Shown piece after piece: positions 7,815-17,215 of a DNA stretch of 64,000 nucleotides. Each line of letters begins with the position of its first letter. Position 1 is the first letter of the stretch. Location of the stretch: NCBI RefSeq assembly GCF_024362365.1, contig NZ_CP101464.1, forward strand, positions 1,426,001 to 1,490,000, read 5' to 3'. This stretch comes from Janibacter sp. CX7. Lineage in GTDB: Bacteria > Actinomycetota > Actinomycetes > Actinomycetales > Dermatophilaceae. The translations under genes were made by a program, and so were the position numbers. The notes under the pieces were generated by a model. It was not told where the DNA came from. It did not search any database and saw only the letters and a program-made list of their open reading frames with translations.

Positions 7815-9104
7815 TCAGGCGTCGGGGTGGGCGGCGAAGGCGTCGGCGAGCATGGGGGCGACGATCTCGCGCTGCCAGGGGCGCACGCCGAGGTCGGCGA
7901 GGGCCTCGGCGAAGCCCTCCGGGCTGCGGTCCTGCGGCGGCGACCACACGACCCGGCGAAGGGGGTCGGGGGAGCAGACGTTCTCGATCGGGATGGTGCG
8001 CTCGTCGGCGAAGCTGCCCAGGGCCTCGCGGGTGGCCGTCAGTCGGTCGGCGGCGAGCGGGTCGCGGTTGGCCCAGGAGCGCTGCGGCGGAGGGCCGTCG
8101 GACTTGACCGAGGCCGGCGGCAGCTCGTCGTCGGGCAGGCGTCGTGCCCGGGCGACGGCGTCGAGCCAGGCGCGCTGGCTGCGCTGGATCGCGCGGTGCC
8201 CACGCGGCAGGTCACCGGGTGCCTGCGGGTCGGCCAGGGCGATGTCGACGAGAGCGGTGTCGGGGATCACCCGGCCGGGGGAGGTGTCGCGGTCGCGGGC
8301 GATGCGGTCACGCTCGTACCAGAGCTCGCGCACCGTCGCGAGGACCCGTGGCTGGCGGATCTTGTGCAGGCCCGAGGTCCGACGCCACGGGTCCTCCTTG
8401 ACCGCCGGCCGCCAGCTGAGCAGCGCCTCGAACTCCTGCCGTGCCCACTCGCTCTTGCCCTGCGCGGCGAGGTCGGCGCCCATGAGGTTGCGCACCTCGG
8501 TGAGCACCTCGACGTCGAGGGCGGCGTAGCGCAGCCACGGCTCGGGCAGCGGCCGGGTCGACCAGTCGACGGCCGAATGCTCCTTGGCCAGGCTGATGCC
8601 GAGGTAGTGCTCGATGACCGCGGCGAGGCCGACGCGGGGCAGGCCGAGCAGTCTGGCCGCGAGCTCGGTGTCGAAGATCTGCCGGGGCGCCAGACCGAGC
8701 TCGCGCAGGCAGGGCAGGTCCTGGGTTGCGGCGTGCAGGATCCACTCGCCGGTGCCGATGGCCCGGTCGAGCGGGGTGAGGTCGGGCAGGGTCACCGGGT
8801 CGATGAGCCAGGTGCCCGAGCCCTCGCGGCGGACCTGGACGAGATAGGCGCTCTGCCCGTAGCGGTAGCCGGAGGCGCGCTCGGCGTCGAGGGCCACGGC
8901 CCCGACACCGCTGCCGATCGCCTGGGCGCAGGCGTCGAGCTCGGACTCGAGGGTGATGACCGGCGGGATGCCCTCGGCGGGCTCGGTGAGGACCGGCAGG
9001 GGAGCCGGCTCGGGCGTCGAGTCGGGAGTCTCGTCGCCGGGCGGGGCGGCCGCCTCGGGAGTGCTCTCGGGCTCGGGCGGGGCCCCGGTGTCCTGCGGCG
9101 TCAC
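7815..9104 (-). CDS. rnd: Ribonuclease D family 3'-5' exonuclease with HRDC domain
   Basis: Protein of 429 residues that probably trims the 3' ends of tRNAs and other RNAs. An acidic, proline-rich leader of about 45 residues is followed by the DEDD exonuclease domain: VALDAERASGY, HAATQDLPCL, FDTELAARLLG and YAALDVEVL hold the acidic metal ligands. An HRDC domain follows (RQPRVLATVRELWYERDRIAR). The start is the GTG at 9104, which overlaps the stop codon of the upstream DUF3000 gene by 4 nt (GTGA), so the pair is translationally coupled. The same arrangement is common in actinobacteria. The repeats at 7.4-7.8 kb lie just beyond its stop codon. Confidence 0.93.
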   Translation of the reverse strand: MTPQDTGAPPEPESTPEAAAPPGDETPDSTPEPAPLPVLTEPAEGIPPVITLESELDACAQAIGSGVGAVALDAERASGYRYGQSAYLVQVRREGSGTWLIDPVTLPDLTPLDRAIGTGEWILHAATQDLPCLRELGLAPRQIFDTELAARLLGLPRVGLAAVIEHYLGISLAKEHSAVDWSTRPLPEPWLRYAALDVEVLTEVRNLMGADLAAQGKSEWARQEFEALLSWRPAVKEDPWRRTSGLHKIRQPRVLATVRELWYERDRIARDRDTSPGRVIPDTALVDIALADPQAPGDLPRGHRAIQRSQRAWLDAVARARRLPDDELPPASVKSDGPPPQRSWANRDPLAADRLTATREALGSFADERTIPIENVCSPDPLRRVVWSPPQDRSPEGFAEALADLGVRPWQREIVAPMLADAFAAHPDA

Positions 9105-9682
9105 CGGCGACGCCCCGGCAGGGCCACGACACCAGAGGGCAGCGGCGGCAGACCGCCGACCGTGCCCAGCATGTCGGCCCAGGCCAGCAGGTGGGGGCCG
9201 ACGGCGGAGTCGGCGGGGCTCCACGAGGCGCGGATCTCCATCTCGACGTCGGGCTCTCGGTCCTCGAGGTCGGCGAAGGACTCGGAGACGACGTGCGTCA
9301 CCGTGCCGGCGAGGTTGGCGGCCTCGATGCCGTGCTCCTCGAGGGCGTCGGTGAGCCACGACCAGCCGACGGCTCCGAGCATCGGGTCGCCGGCGACCTC
9401 GGGCTCGAGCTCGGCGCGGGCGAAGGTGACGATGCGCCAGGCGCCGCCCCACGGCTCGGGCTCGCTCGGGTCGTGCAGCAGGACGAAGCGTCCGGTCGCG
9501 AGGTCCTCGCCGTCGGCGGAGTCGACGATGTCGGCGGTCATCGCGACGGCGTGGGGGGCCAGACGGGTCGGCGCGGGCACCTCGGTCAGGCGCACCTCGG
9601 GGCGTAGCCGGGTCTCGTGCAGGCTCCGCAGCGCATGGGCGAAGTCCGGCGACTGCGCCTCGGAGATCTCTCGGGTGGCCAC
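9101..9682 (-). CDS. DUF3000 domain-containing protein
   Basis: Protein of 193 residues belonging to DUF3000, an actinobacterial family without a known biochemical role. No signal peptide or membrane segment is visible. The sequence is acidic, and the conserved-looking blocks are [16 protein letters not shown] and [17 protein letters not shown]. The start is the GTG at 9682. The gene overlaps rnd by 4 nt, so it is cotranscribed with an RNase. It diverges from hemE 72 bp away. The link to RNA metabolism rests on the neighbour only. Confidence 0.85.
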   Translation of the reverse strand: MATREISEAQSPDFAHALRSLHETRLRPEVRLTEVPAPTRLAPHAVAMTADIVDSADGEDLATGRFVLLHDPSEPEPWGGAWRIVTFARAELEPEVAGDPMLGAVGWSWLTDALEEHGIEAANLAGTVTHVVSESFADLEDREPDVEMEIRASWSPADSAVGPHLLAWADMLGTVGGLPPLPSGVVALPGRRR

Positions 9683-9754
9683 CTGTCGAGCCTAGGTCGC
9701 GAGAGGCCCCGCCGGCGGGAGGGCACGCCGGGCGGGCATGGGAGGATGCGCCCC

Positions 9755-10798
9755 GTGACCACCCACGCCTCGCCCTCCGACAGCCCCCTCGTCCGCGCGG
9801 CCCGCGGAGAGTCCGTGCCCCGCACCCCCGTGTGGTTCATGCGGCAGGCCGGCCGGTCGCTGCCCGAGTACCGCGAGGTGCGCCGCGGCACCGACATGCT
9901 CGAGGCCTGCCGCACGCCCGACCTCGTCACCGAGATCACCCTGCAGCCGGTGCGCCGGCACCGGGTCGACGCGGCGATCTTCTTCTCCGACATCGTCGTG
10001 CCGCTCGCCGCGGCGGGTGTCGACATCGACATCGAGCCGGGCGTCGGGCCGGTGCTGGACCTCCCCTTCGCCTCCCGCGAGGACCTCGACCGCCTGCCCG
10101 AGCTGACCCCGGACATGGTCCCCGACATCACCGAGTCGGTCCGCCGGATCGTCCTCGAGCTCGGTGCGACGCCGCTCATCGGCTTCGCCGGCGCGCCCTT
10201 CACCCTCGCCTCCTACCTCATCGAGGGCGGGCCGAGCCGCAACCACGAGCTGACCAAGTCGCTCATGCACGGCGACCCCCAGCTGTGGCACGACCTGTGC
10301 GCCCGGCTGTCGCAGATCTCCGCGGCCTTCCTCAAGGTCCAGGTCGAGGCGGGGGCCAGCGCGATCCAGCTCTTCGACTCGTGGGCCGGCTTCCTGTCGA
10401 AGGCCGACTACCGCCGCTACGTCCTCCCGCACACCGAGGCCACCCTGGCGGCGCTCGCCGACGCGGGCGTGCCGCGCATCCACTTCGGCGTCGGGACCGG
10501 TGAGCTGCTGCCGGACATGGCCGCGGCCGGCACCGAGGTCATCGGGGTGGACTACCGGGTCAACCTCGCCGAGGCCATCGAGCGCGTGGGCGGCAACCAG
10601 CCGGTGCAGGGCAACCTCGACCCGGCACTGCTCTTCGCGCCCTGGGAGGTCGTCGAGCGCGAGGTCCGCCGCATCCTCGACGAGGGTCGCGCCGCGCCCG
10701 GCCACATCTTCAACCTCGGCCACGGCGTGCTGCCCGACACCGACCCCGTGGTCCTCACCCGCGTCGTCGAGCTGGTCCACGAGGTCAGCGCCCGCTGA
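9755..10798 (+). CDS. hemE: Uroporphyrinogen III decarboxylase
   Basis: Decarboxylates the four acetate side chains of uroporphyrinogen III to give coproporphyrinogen III. The family motifs are clear: [17 protein letters not shown] near the N-terminus and [17 protein letters not shown], which lines the active site. GTG 9755 is preferred over ATG 9746 because the GGGAGG box at 9740-9745 is only a base or so from the ATG but about 9 nt from the GTG. The product is 347 residues, usual for the family. It opens a haem segment: a lipoprotein on the other strand separates it from hemY and hemQ, which complete the coproporphyrin-dependent route. Confidence 0.95.
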   Translation: MTTHASPSDSPLVRAARGESVPRTPVWFMRQAGRSLPEYREVRRGTDMLEACRTPDLVTEITLQPVRRHRVDAAIFFSDIVVPLAAAGVDIDIEPGVGPVLDLPFASREDLDRLPELTPDMVPDITESVRRIVLELGATPLIGFAGAPFTLASYLIEGGPSRNHELTKSLMHGDPQLWHDLCARLSQISAAFLKVQVEAGASAIQLFDSWAGFLSKADYRRYVLPHTEATLAALADAGVPRIHFGVGTGELLPDMAAAGTEVIGVDYRVNLAEAIERVGGNQPVQGNLDPALLFAPWEVVEREVRRILDEGRAAPGHIFNLGHGVLPDTDPVVLTRVVELVHEVSAR

Positions 10799-10813
10799 GC
10801 CCCGCGGGGCTCA
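10796..10813. terminator. Palindromic bidirectional terminator shared by two stop codons
   Basis: TGAGCCCC-GC-GGGGCTCA is an 18-nt palindrome. Its left end is the TGA of hemE and its right end is the TGA, on the opposite strand, of the DUF4349 lipoprotein gene. It can stop transcription from both sides, though there is no T-tract. Confidence 0.6.
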
Positions 10814-11791
10814 GGCCTCCGCGGTCGGGGCCGTCGGCGTGGCGAGCGGACGAGACGCCCGCCGGCGCCGGACCCACCGCGCGAGCGGCCAGCCGACGAC
10901 CAGGCCCACGACGGCGAAGGGGGTCACCGCACCCAGCACCGTCAGGCCGACGGTCAGGGCCCCGGTGAAGGCCGACCACCCGGACCCGAGCCCGGCGAGG
11001 AAGCCGGTGCGCTCCTCCTCGGGCTCGTCGGCGGGTGCGTCCTGCGTCGACAGGCTCACCGTGATCGGTGCCGTCGTCGTGCGCTTCTCGAGCGACTTCT
11101 GCTGGCTCGTCATCGCCTCGAGGTCCGCCTCGCGTCGGCTCAGCTCGCTCTCGAGCGTCACGACCTGGTCGAGGCCCTCGGCCGAGTCGATGAGCTTGCG
11201 CAGGCGCTCGACCGACTTCGTCATCGTGCGCACCCGCGCCTCGGTGTCGGTGTACTGCGCGGTGAGGTCCTCGGCCTCGCTCGAGCGGTGGGTCACCTCG
11301 CCGATGTCCGCGAGACGGGTCATCGTCGCGTCGAGGTCGTCGACGGGGACGGTGACGGTGATCTCGGCCCAGTCGCCGCGGTGCCCGTCGTCGGCCCGCG
11401 AGTCCTCGCTCGAGACGTAGCCGTCGACCCGGGCGGCCGTGGAGCGGACCTTGGCGGTCGACTTCTCGACGTCGTCGACGGTGATCGACAGGCTCGCCGT
11501 GCGGGCGACGTGCGTCCCGCTCGCGACCTGCGTCGTGTTGCCCGCCCGCTTCGACGAGCCCGAGTCGCCCGACCCGGAGCCGGCGGCGCTGTCGGAGCTG
11601 CCCGACTCCTGGTCCGCCGCCGAGGTCGCGGACGAGGCGGCGCCGCCCCCTTCGTCCTGGCTCATCGGTCGGCTGCTCACCGACTCGTCACTGCTGCCGC
11701 CTCCGCACCCGGCGAGCGCCAGCCCGCCGGCCGCGACGAGCGCCGCCCACCGTGCCGTCGTCCACCGTGCCGTGCCTGCCGTGGTGCCCAT
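10811..11791 (-). CDS. DUF4349 lipoprotein
   Basis: Predicted membrane lipoprotein of 326 residues. A signal peptide ends in the lipobox LAGC (cysteine about residue 30). A low-complexity Ser/Gly/Asp linker follows to about residue 85, then the DUF4349 domain (TASLSITVDDVEKSTAKVR to SLEKRTTTAPITVSLST), whose second half (SVERLRKLIDSAEGLDQVVTLESEL) looks like coiled coil. One transmembrane helix lies near the C-terminus, before a basic tail WVRRRRASR. The start is ATG 11791, since a longer frame has no signal peptide. It sits between hemE and hemY on the opposite strand, with no evident functional link to haem. Confidence 0.85.
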   Translation of the reverse strand: MGTTAGTARWTTARWAALVAAGGLALAGCGGGSSDESVSSRPMSQDEGGGAASSATSAADQESGSSDSAAGSGSGDSGSSKRAGNTTQVASGTHVARTASLSITVDDVEKSTAKVRSTAARVDGYVSSEDSRADDGHRGDWAEITVTVPVDDLDATMTRLADIGEVTHRSSEAEDLTAQYTDTEARVRTMTKSVERLRKLIDSAEGLDQVVTLESELSRREADLEAMTSQQKSLEKRTTTAPITVSLSTQDAPADEPEEERTGFLAGLGSGWSAFTGALTVGLTVLGAVTPFAVVGLVVGWPLARWVRRRRASRPLATPTAPTAEA

Positions 11792-11917
11792 CGTCGTACC
11801 CCCTGCGTCGTGCGGCGGGTCGGTCCCGCCGCGGTGTCGTGGGTCTGACGAGAGCGGACCCCAGTTCGGTTCCCACCCCCGTCCGCGGGGCCCGAAGCGC
11901 GGTGGGAGAGTGGGGCC

Positions 11918-13333
11918 ATGGGTTCGCGGGTCGTCGTCATCGGTGGTGGGCTGGCCGGTCTGGCCACCGCCCACCACCTCCTACGGGCACGCCCCGACCT
12001 CGACCTCACCGTCGTCGACGGCGGTGACCGCCCCGGCGGCAAGGTGCGCCGCGAGCAGGTCGGCGGCGTCCTCGTCGACGTCGGCGCGGAGTCGGTCGTG
12101 GCCAGCAGCGCCGCCGCCCGGGACCTCGTCACCGGGCTGGGCCTGGCCGACCGCCTCGTCCACCCCGAGCCGGTCCCGGCCTCCATCTGGTCCCGCGGGC
12201 GCCGGCATCCGGTGCCCGGACGCACCTTCATGGGGGTGCCCGGCCACGAGACCGACACCTCCGGTCTCCTCGACGAAGGGGAGGTCGCTCGCGCCGCGCA
12301 GCCGGCCCCCTTCGCTCTCGACTGTGACGACGTCACCGTCGCCGAGGCGGTCGCCGCGGTCCACGGCCGGGCGGTCGTTGACCGCATCGTCGAGCCGCTG
12401 CTCGGCGGGGTCTACGCCGGCCGCGTCGACCGGCTGTCGCTGCGCGCCACGATGCCGGTCCTGTGGTCGGCGATGGCCGGCGGTCGCACGATGACCGAGG
12501 CCGTCGACGGGCTGCTGCCACCCCCGAGCGCCACGCCGCGACCCCGGGTCATGGGACTGTCCGGTGGCATCGGCGGGCTCGCCGACGCCCTCGCCGCGTC
12601 GGTGCAGGCCGCAGGCGGCCGGATCGAGACCGGCACGCTCGTGCGACGGATCGAGCGCATCCCGACGGGGTGGCGGGTCGTCACGGGAGCGACCACCGCG
12701 CCCCGGGCGCTCGACGCCGATCTCGTCGTCCTCGCGACCCCCGCGACGCCGACGTCGCGGCTGCTCGCCGACCACGCGCCCGCGGCCTCGACCGCGTTCG
12801 CGGGCATCGACCACGCGTCGATGGCCGTCATGACGATCGCCCTGCCCGCGGCGGCGGCACCCGCACTGCCGGGCAGCGGCTTCCTCGTGCCCGCGGTCGA
12901 CGGCCGCACGATCAAGGCGAGCACCTTCTCCGCGAGCAAGTGGGCGTGGGTGCGCGAGGCCAGCGACGAGGTCGTCCTGCTGCGCGCCTCCGCCGGTCGT
13001 GCGGGGGAGGTCGCGGCCCTGCAGCGCGACGACGACGAGCTCGTCGCCGTTGCGCTCTCCGAGATCGGCCAGGCCCTCGGTGCACCGTTGCCGGCGCCGG
13101 TCGACCACCACGTGCAGCGGTGGGGCGGCGGGCTGCCGCAGTACGACCTCGGGCACACTGAGCGGGTCGCCGCCGTGCGCGCGGCGGTCGCCGAGCTGCC
13201 CGGGATCGAGGTCACCGGCGCGGCCTACGACGGTGTGGGCATCGGTGCGGTCCTCACCGGGGCCGCCGCCACGGCCACCACGATCCTCGACGCACTTCCC
13301 CCTTCGTCCACCCCTCGACAGGAGCCCCGATGA
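11918..13333 (+). CDS. hemY: Coproporphyrinogen III / protoporphyrinogen oxidase
   Basis: FAD-dependent oxidase of 471 residues. In the actinobacterial coproporphyrin-dependent pathway it oxidises coproporphyrinogen III to coproporphyrin III (also named cgoX). The N-terminal dinucleotide fold [17 protein letters not shown] and the following RPGGKVR are standard for the family. The C-terminal FAD-contact region is [16 protein letters not shown]. Its stop overlaps the hemQ start (ATGA, 13330-13333), so the two are coupled. Pairing with hemQ supports the coproporphyrin assignment over the classical protoporphyrin route. Confidence 0.93.
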   Translation: MGSRVVVIGGGLAGLATAHHLLRARPDLDLTVVDGGDRPGGKVRREQVGGVLVDVGAESVVASSAAARDLVTGLGLADRLVHPEPVPASIWSRGRRHPVPGRTFMGVPGHETDTSGLLDEGEVARAAQPAPFALDCDDVTVAEAVAAVHGRAVVDRIVEPLLGGVYAGRVDRLSLRATMPVLWSAMAGGRTMTEAVDGLLPPPSATPRPRVMGLSGGIGGLADALAASVQAAGGRIETGTLVRRIERIPTGWRVVTGATTAPRALDADLVVLATPATPTSRLLADHAPAASTAFAGIDHASMAVMTIALPAAAAPALPGSGFLVPAVDGRTIKASTFSASKWAWVREASDEVVLLRASAGRAGEVAALQRDDDELVAVALSEIGQALGAPLPAPVDHHVQRWGGGLPQYDLGHTERVAAVRAAVAELPGIEVTGAAYDGVGIGAVLTGAAATATTILDALPPSSTPRQEPR

Positions 13334-14049
13334 CCACCCGGCCCGTCCCCGCCAAGCCCTCCCGCGAGCAGCTCGAGGCGATCAACAGCAGCGTGCACTA
13401 CGCGATGTTCTCCGCCTTCGCGCTCGTCACGCCGATCGGCGACGACGACCGCGCGGCGATCACGCGCGAGGTGGAGGAGCTCTTCGCGGAGCTCACCGAG
13501 GACGGCGTGCGCATCCGCGGTGTCTACGACGTGGCCGGACTGCGCGCCGACGCCGACGTGCTCGTGTGGTGGCACGCCGACGACATCGAGCAGCTGCAGG
13601 ACGCCTACAAGCGACTGCTGCGCACCGAGCTCGGCGCACACCTCGACCCGGTGTGGTCCAACGCCGCCGTCCACCGTCAGGCGGAGTTCAACCGTAGCCA
13701 CGTGCCGGCCTTCCTCGCGGGGGAGGAACCGCGCGACTACGTGTGCGTCTACCCCTTCGTGCGCTCCTTCGACTGGTACGTCATCGACGAGAAGGAACGG
13801 CGCACGATGCTCGCCGAGCACGGCGCGATGGCCCGCGACTTCCCCGACGTGCGCGCCAACACGATCCCCGCCTTCGCCCTGGGCGACTACGAGTGGATCC
13901 TCGCCTTCGAGGCCGACGAGCTGCACCGCATCGTCGACCTCATGCGCGAGCTGCGCGCCTCCAAGGCACGCCTGCACGTGCGTGAGGAGATCCCCTTCTT
14001 CACCGGTCCGCGGGTGAGCGTCGAGGCGCTCGTCGCCGGCCTGCGCTGA
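13330..14049 (+). CDS. hemQ: Coproheme decarboxylase (chlorite dismutase family)
   Basis: Converts coproheme to heme b, the last step of the coproporphyrin-dependent pathway (also called chdC). It is 239 residues, as expected. [10 protein letters not shown] (Y141) is the region of the catalytic tyrosine. [11 protein letters not shown] places the proximal haem ligand at H164. NRSHVPAF (H124) fits the distal histidine seen in actinobacterial members. It overlaps hemY by 4 nt and ends at a strong hairpin. Coproporphyrin ferrochelatase, which acts between these two enzymes, is not in the window. Confidence 0.95.
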   Translation: MTTRPVPAKPSREQLEAINSSVHYAMFSAFALVTPIGDDDRAAITREVEELFAELTEDGVRIRGVYDVAGLRADADVLVWWHADDIEQLQDAYKRLLRTELGAHLDPVWSNAAVHRQAEFNRSHVPAFLAGEEPRDYVCVYPFVRSFDWYVIDEKERRTMLAEHGAMARDFPDVRANTIPAFALGDYEWILAFEADELHRIVDLMRELRASKARLHVREEIPFFTGPRVSVEALVAGLR

Positions 14050-14056
14050 CGACATG

Positions 14057-14092
14057 CCTCGGGGGCCCCACCCGATGGTGAGGCCCCCGAGG
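14057..14092 (+). terminator. Terminator after hemY-hemQ
   Basis: Arms CCTCGGGGGCC (14057-14067) and its complement (14082-14092) form an 11-bp stem with a 14-nt loop, directly after the hemQ stop codon and just before the convergent msrB stop. It could act in both directions. Confidence 0.75.
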
Positions 14093-14099
14093 GACGGGC

Positions 14100-14528
14100 T
14101 CAGCCCTGTGCCGGGCGCAGCGTCATCGAGATCGAGTTGATGCAGTAGCGCTGGTCGGTCGGGGTGTCGTAGCCCTCGCCCTCGAAGACGTGGCCCATGT
14201 GGCTGCCGCAGTTTGCGCAGCGGACCTCGACGCGGGGGCGGCCGGGGAGGGAGTCGTCCTGGATGTACTCGACCCGGTCCTCGGCGAGCGGGGTGTAGAA
14301 GCTCGGCCAGCCGCAGTGGCTGTCGAACTTCGTGTCCGAGGTGAAGAGCTCGGTGCCGCAGGCGCGGCAGGCGTAGACGCCCTCGGTCTTGGTGTCGGTG
14401 TACTCACCGGTGAAGGGCCGCTCGGTCCCCGCGGCCCGCAGGACGGAGAACTCGTCGGCCGACAGCTCCTCGCGCCACTGCTCGTCGGACTTGGTGACCG
14501 CGTAGTCGCGGCCGGTGGGCTCCATCAT
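14100..14528 (-). CDS. msrB: Peptide-methionine (R)-S-oxide reductase
   Basis: Repairs oxidised methionine (R-sulfoxide form) in proteins, using a thiol reductant. The 142-residue sequence has both structural zinc pairs (C54-x2-C57 and C104-x2-C107), the signature HCGWPSF, and the catalytic cysteine C129 in RYCINSISM. The start is ATG 14528, with AGGAG 7 nt upstream; ATG 14525 is also possible. It stands alone between two hairpins, so it is probably monocistronic. Confidence 0.96.
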   Translation of the reverse strand: MMEPTGRDYAVTKSDEQWREELSADEFSVLRAAGTERPFTGEYTDTKTEGVYACRACGTELFTSDTKFDSHCGWPSFYTPLAEDRVEYIQDDSLPGRPRVEVRCANCGSHMGHVFEGEGYDTPTDQRYCINSISMTLRPAQG

Positions 14529-14567
14529 CGTCTGGCTCCTCGTCGATCGGTCTGCTCATCATGCAAC

Positions 14568-14602
14568 GCGACGGCCCCCGGAGATCATCCGGGGGCCGTC
14601 GC
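14568..14602 (-). terminator. Terminator after the secreted nuclease gene
   Basis: A perfect 14-bp stem (14568-14581 with 14589-14602) surrounds a 7-nt loop. It lies 29 bp beyond the stop codon of the nuclease gene and upstream of msrB. Confidence 0.75.
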
Positions 14603-14630
14603 ACGCCGTGGTGGGCGAAGGGAGGTCAGC

Positions 14631-17057
14631 TCACTTCTTCAGGTCGAGGTGGACGACCTGCGGGTCGTGGTCGCTGTCCTGGTCGGCGAAGGGTGAGTTG
14701 GTGTGGACGATGTCGTAGGTGAAGGCCGGCCGCTGGCCCTTGCCGGGACGGAAGGGGCCGACCTTCGTGTCGAGCGTCGCCAGGGCCGGCGAGACGAAGA
14801 TGTGGTCGAGCACCTGGCTGTTGCCCTCGTAGACATAGGTCCACCGCTCCGACTCCGGCAGGGTGCGCGGCAGGTCGGTCAGGGCCTTCGACCCGGAGCC
14901 CTCGACGATGTCGGCGAGGATGTCGCTCGTCTCGCTGAACTCGAAGTCGTTGACGTCGCCGGCGACGACGAACTTCGCCTGCGGGTCGGCCGCGAGCAGG
15001 TCGTCGGCGAAGGCGCGCACCTCACGGGCCTGCTCGTGGCGGGCGTCCTCGCTCGAGCGCACCGGCTGCTGCCAGCGACCGAAGAGCGGGTCGTCGCCCC
15101 CCTTCGAGCTGAAGTGGACCGCGGCGACGAAGACCCGCTCACCGCGGTAGCGGTACTCGCCGACGAGCGGCTTGCGCGAGTCGTCGAAGGCCGCCGACGA
15201 GGGGGCGATGCGACCGGGCGACTCGGTGAGGTGGGCGCCCTTCTTGTCCGCGACCACGTCGGTGGCGTGGTCGGCGGCACCCGAGCTGCGCTCGACGAAG
15301 TCGATGTCGCGGTCGGTGCGGTGGAGCAGGACGTTGCGGATGTTGCCGCCGGGCTGACCGCCGTCGGTCTTGTCCTGCGGGTCGACCCAGTGGGCCTCGT
15401 AGGTGGGTCCGCCCGCGGACTCGATGGCGGCGATGAGCTTGTCGGTCGTCGCGCTGGAGTCGACGGTGCCGTCGTCGGTGGGCCCGCTGTTGTCCTGGAC
15501 CTCCTCGACGGCGATGACGTCGGGGCTGCGCAGGTTGGTGACGACCTGACCGGCGAGCCGGTCGAACTTGCTCTGGTCGTTGCTCGGCGCGAGGTTCTCG
15601 ACGTTGAAGGAGGCGACGGACAGCTCGCGGTCGTGCTGCGGCTGGGTCACCTCACGCTCGAGCCCGCCGTCCTCGACGGTCGGGACCTGCGTAGCCAGCA
15701 GCTTGAAGTTGGCGAAGGAGTAGTCGAGCGGGCCGGCGACGAGACCGGGCAGGCGGTCGCGCACGTCGGCGTCGGGCAGCGAGCCGCTCGGCAGGAGCAC
15801 GTCGTCGACGAGCACCCGCATCGCATTGGGCTGGTCGTAACCGCCGTAGACGACACCACCGGCCGACGAGCGGGTCGCCTCGACCTGCGAGCCGGGGACG
15901 ACGGGGATCTCGTAGCCGGTCGGCCCGACGACCTGCGCGTCACGGACGGCGACCTGCATGCCCTCCATCGACTCGTAGAAGTCGATCGCGTCGCGGTCCG
16001 GGCGGAAGGCAGCCTCGGCGTACTCGACGCTCTTGGGGTCCTCGGCGTCGATGGTCTGCTGCGGCGCGACGCGGTCCTCGCCGAGGACGTCGGGCGCGGG
16101 CACCTCGCCGGTGCCGGTGCGGGTCACGACGGGGGAGACGATCTCGGTCGTCGTGAGGTTGTCCCATCCGCTCGAGCCGCCGGGGCGGAACTCGTCGACG
16201 ACCCCGTCGACGCTCGCCGTGTCACCGACGGCGACGGTCGGCGTCGAGCGGGTGTAGACGAAGATCCCCTCGGACGTCGCCTCGTCGTCGTCCGGCGTCG
16301 TGCTCTGCAGCCAGAAGCCCGAGGGCGAGACCGCGGTGACGACGCCCTCGACGCCGTTGACCTTCGACCCGTCGAAGGGGGAGATGTGGTGGCTGCCCTG
16401 GATCTCGGCGATGGTCTCGGGCTCGTCGACCGGCGGCTCCCCGCCGTCGTCGGGCTCGCAGACGACCGGCGTGGTCGAGGAGTTCTGCGGGGTCGGCGCG
16501 CCGACGGCGAAGTCGGCGGCGTTGTTGTCGGTGTCGACGCACACGTCGGTGCGCGCCACGGAGGTCTCGTTGCTCGTCGCGTCGGCGGCAGCGCCCTCGG
16601 CGGTCGTGGCCGCGCCCCAGCCGAGGCGGTCGGCTACCTGGCCGTCGGGGCGCACGATCTCGACGCGGGCGCCGGAGGAGGACATCGGCACGGTGCCCGT
16701 GGCATCCGGCGTCGGCAGCGCGGGCAGCGAGGTGTTGGCGCCGTCGGCCTGCTTGACGAGGTAACGACCGCCGGCGACGACCTGGCCGCTCAGCGACGTC
16801 GTCTGCGGCGTGGTGCCGCTCGCGGAGTAGTAGCGCAGCGTCCAGCCGGTGAGGTCGACGTCGGCCTGGCCGCGGTTGGCGAGCTCGACGAAGTCGCTGC
16901 GCAGCGTCGCGCGCGAGTTGCCACCCCCTCCGTAGGCCTCGGAGATGACGAGGTCGGGCGAGGCGGCGGAGGCGCTCGGGGCGAGCACCGCGAGGCCGGT
17001 GAGGCCGAGCGGCGCGACGGTCAGTGCCGCGAGCACGCGGCGACGACGGGAGGGCAT
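14631..17057 (-). CDS. Secreted ExeM/NucH-type endonuclease with lamin-tail domain
   Basis: Exported protein of 808 residues, probably an extracellular DNase. A basic N-terminus and hydrophobic stretch end near ASAAS, a signal peptide of about 33 residues. A lamin-tail domain follows (DLVISEAYGGGGNS to about residue 180), then a Cys-rich, acidic linker and an OB-like region (IAEIQGSHHISPFDGSKV). The C-terminal half is an endonuclease/exonuclease/phosphatase domain: ASFNVENLAPSND, VIAVEEVQDNSGP, VVAGDVNDFEFSE, DHIFVSPAL and the final SDHDPQVV carry the catalytic Asn, Glu, Asp and His positions. The start is ATG 17057, with AGGAGCC upstream. Nutrient scavenging or biofilm DNA turnover is a guess from the family. 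Confidence 0.9.
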   Translation of the reverse strand: MPSRRRRVLAALTVAPLGLTGLAVLAPSASAASPDLVISEAYGGGGNSRATLRSDFVELANRGQADVDLTGWTLRYYSASGTTPQTTSLSGQVVAGGRYLVKQADGANTSLPALPTPDATGTVPMSSSGARVEIVRPDGQVADRLGWGAATTAEGAAADATSNETSVARTDVCVDTDNNAADFAVGAPTPQNSSTTPVVCEPDDGGEPPVDEPETIAEIQGSHHISPFDGSKVNGVEGVVTAVSPSGFWLQSTTPDDDEATSEGIFVYTRSTPTVAVGDTASVDGVVDEFRPGGSSGWDNLTTTEIVSPVVTRTGTGEVPAPDVLGEDRVAPQQTIDAEDPKSVEYAEAAFRPDRDAIDFYESMEGMQVAVRDAQVVGPTGYEIPVVPGSQVEATRSSAGGVVYGGYDQPNAMRVLVDDVLLPSGSLPDADVRDRLPGLVAGPLDYSFANFKLLATQVPTVEDGGLEREVTQPQHDRELSVASFNVENLAPSNDQSKFDRLAGQVVTNLRSPDVIAVEEVQDNSGPTDDGTVDSSATTDKLIAAIESAGGPTYEAHWVDPQDKTDGGQPGGNIRNVLLHRTDRDIDFVERSSGAADHATDVVADKKGAHLTESPGRIAPSSAAFDDSRKPLVGEYRYRGERVFVAAVHFSSKGGDDPLFGRWQQPVRSSEDARHEQAREVRAFADDLLAADPQAKFVVAGDVNDFEFSETSDILADIVEGSGSKALTDLPRTLPESERWTYVYEGNSQVLDHIFVSPALATLDTKVGPFRPGKGQRPAFTYDIVHTNSPFADQDSDHDPQVVHLDLKK

Positions 17058-17215
17058 GTGGGCTCCTGGGAAGGGGTGGGTGTGGCCACGGGCACAGTAG
17101 GACCACCGGGTGCTCCGCGCAGCGCGAGCGGGTGAACGTCGCGTGACGATCACGCGTCGGGACGAAGGGGGTTCAGCCGCCCCCCTTCGTCGGTGGCAGC
17201 CCATACGCTGACCGC

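Noticed and set aside
7315..7947. Possible genes in the fadA-rnd gap
   Set aside because: All frames here run through the direct repeats and have Arg/Pro/Ser-rich nonsense composition. None has a ribosome binding site or a recognisable domain.
14703..17135. An 810-codon open frame antisense to the secreted nuclease
   Set aside because: It is rich in Val, Gly, Arg and Asp with no recognisable domain, as expected for the antisense frame of a high-G+C gene. The nuclease strand has clear motifs and a signal peptide.
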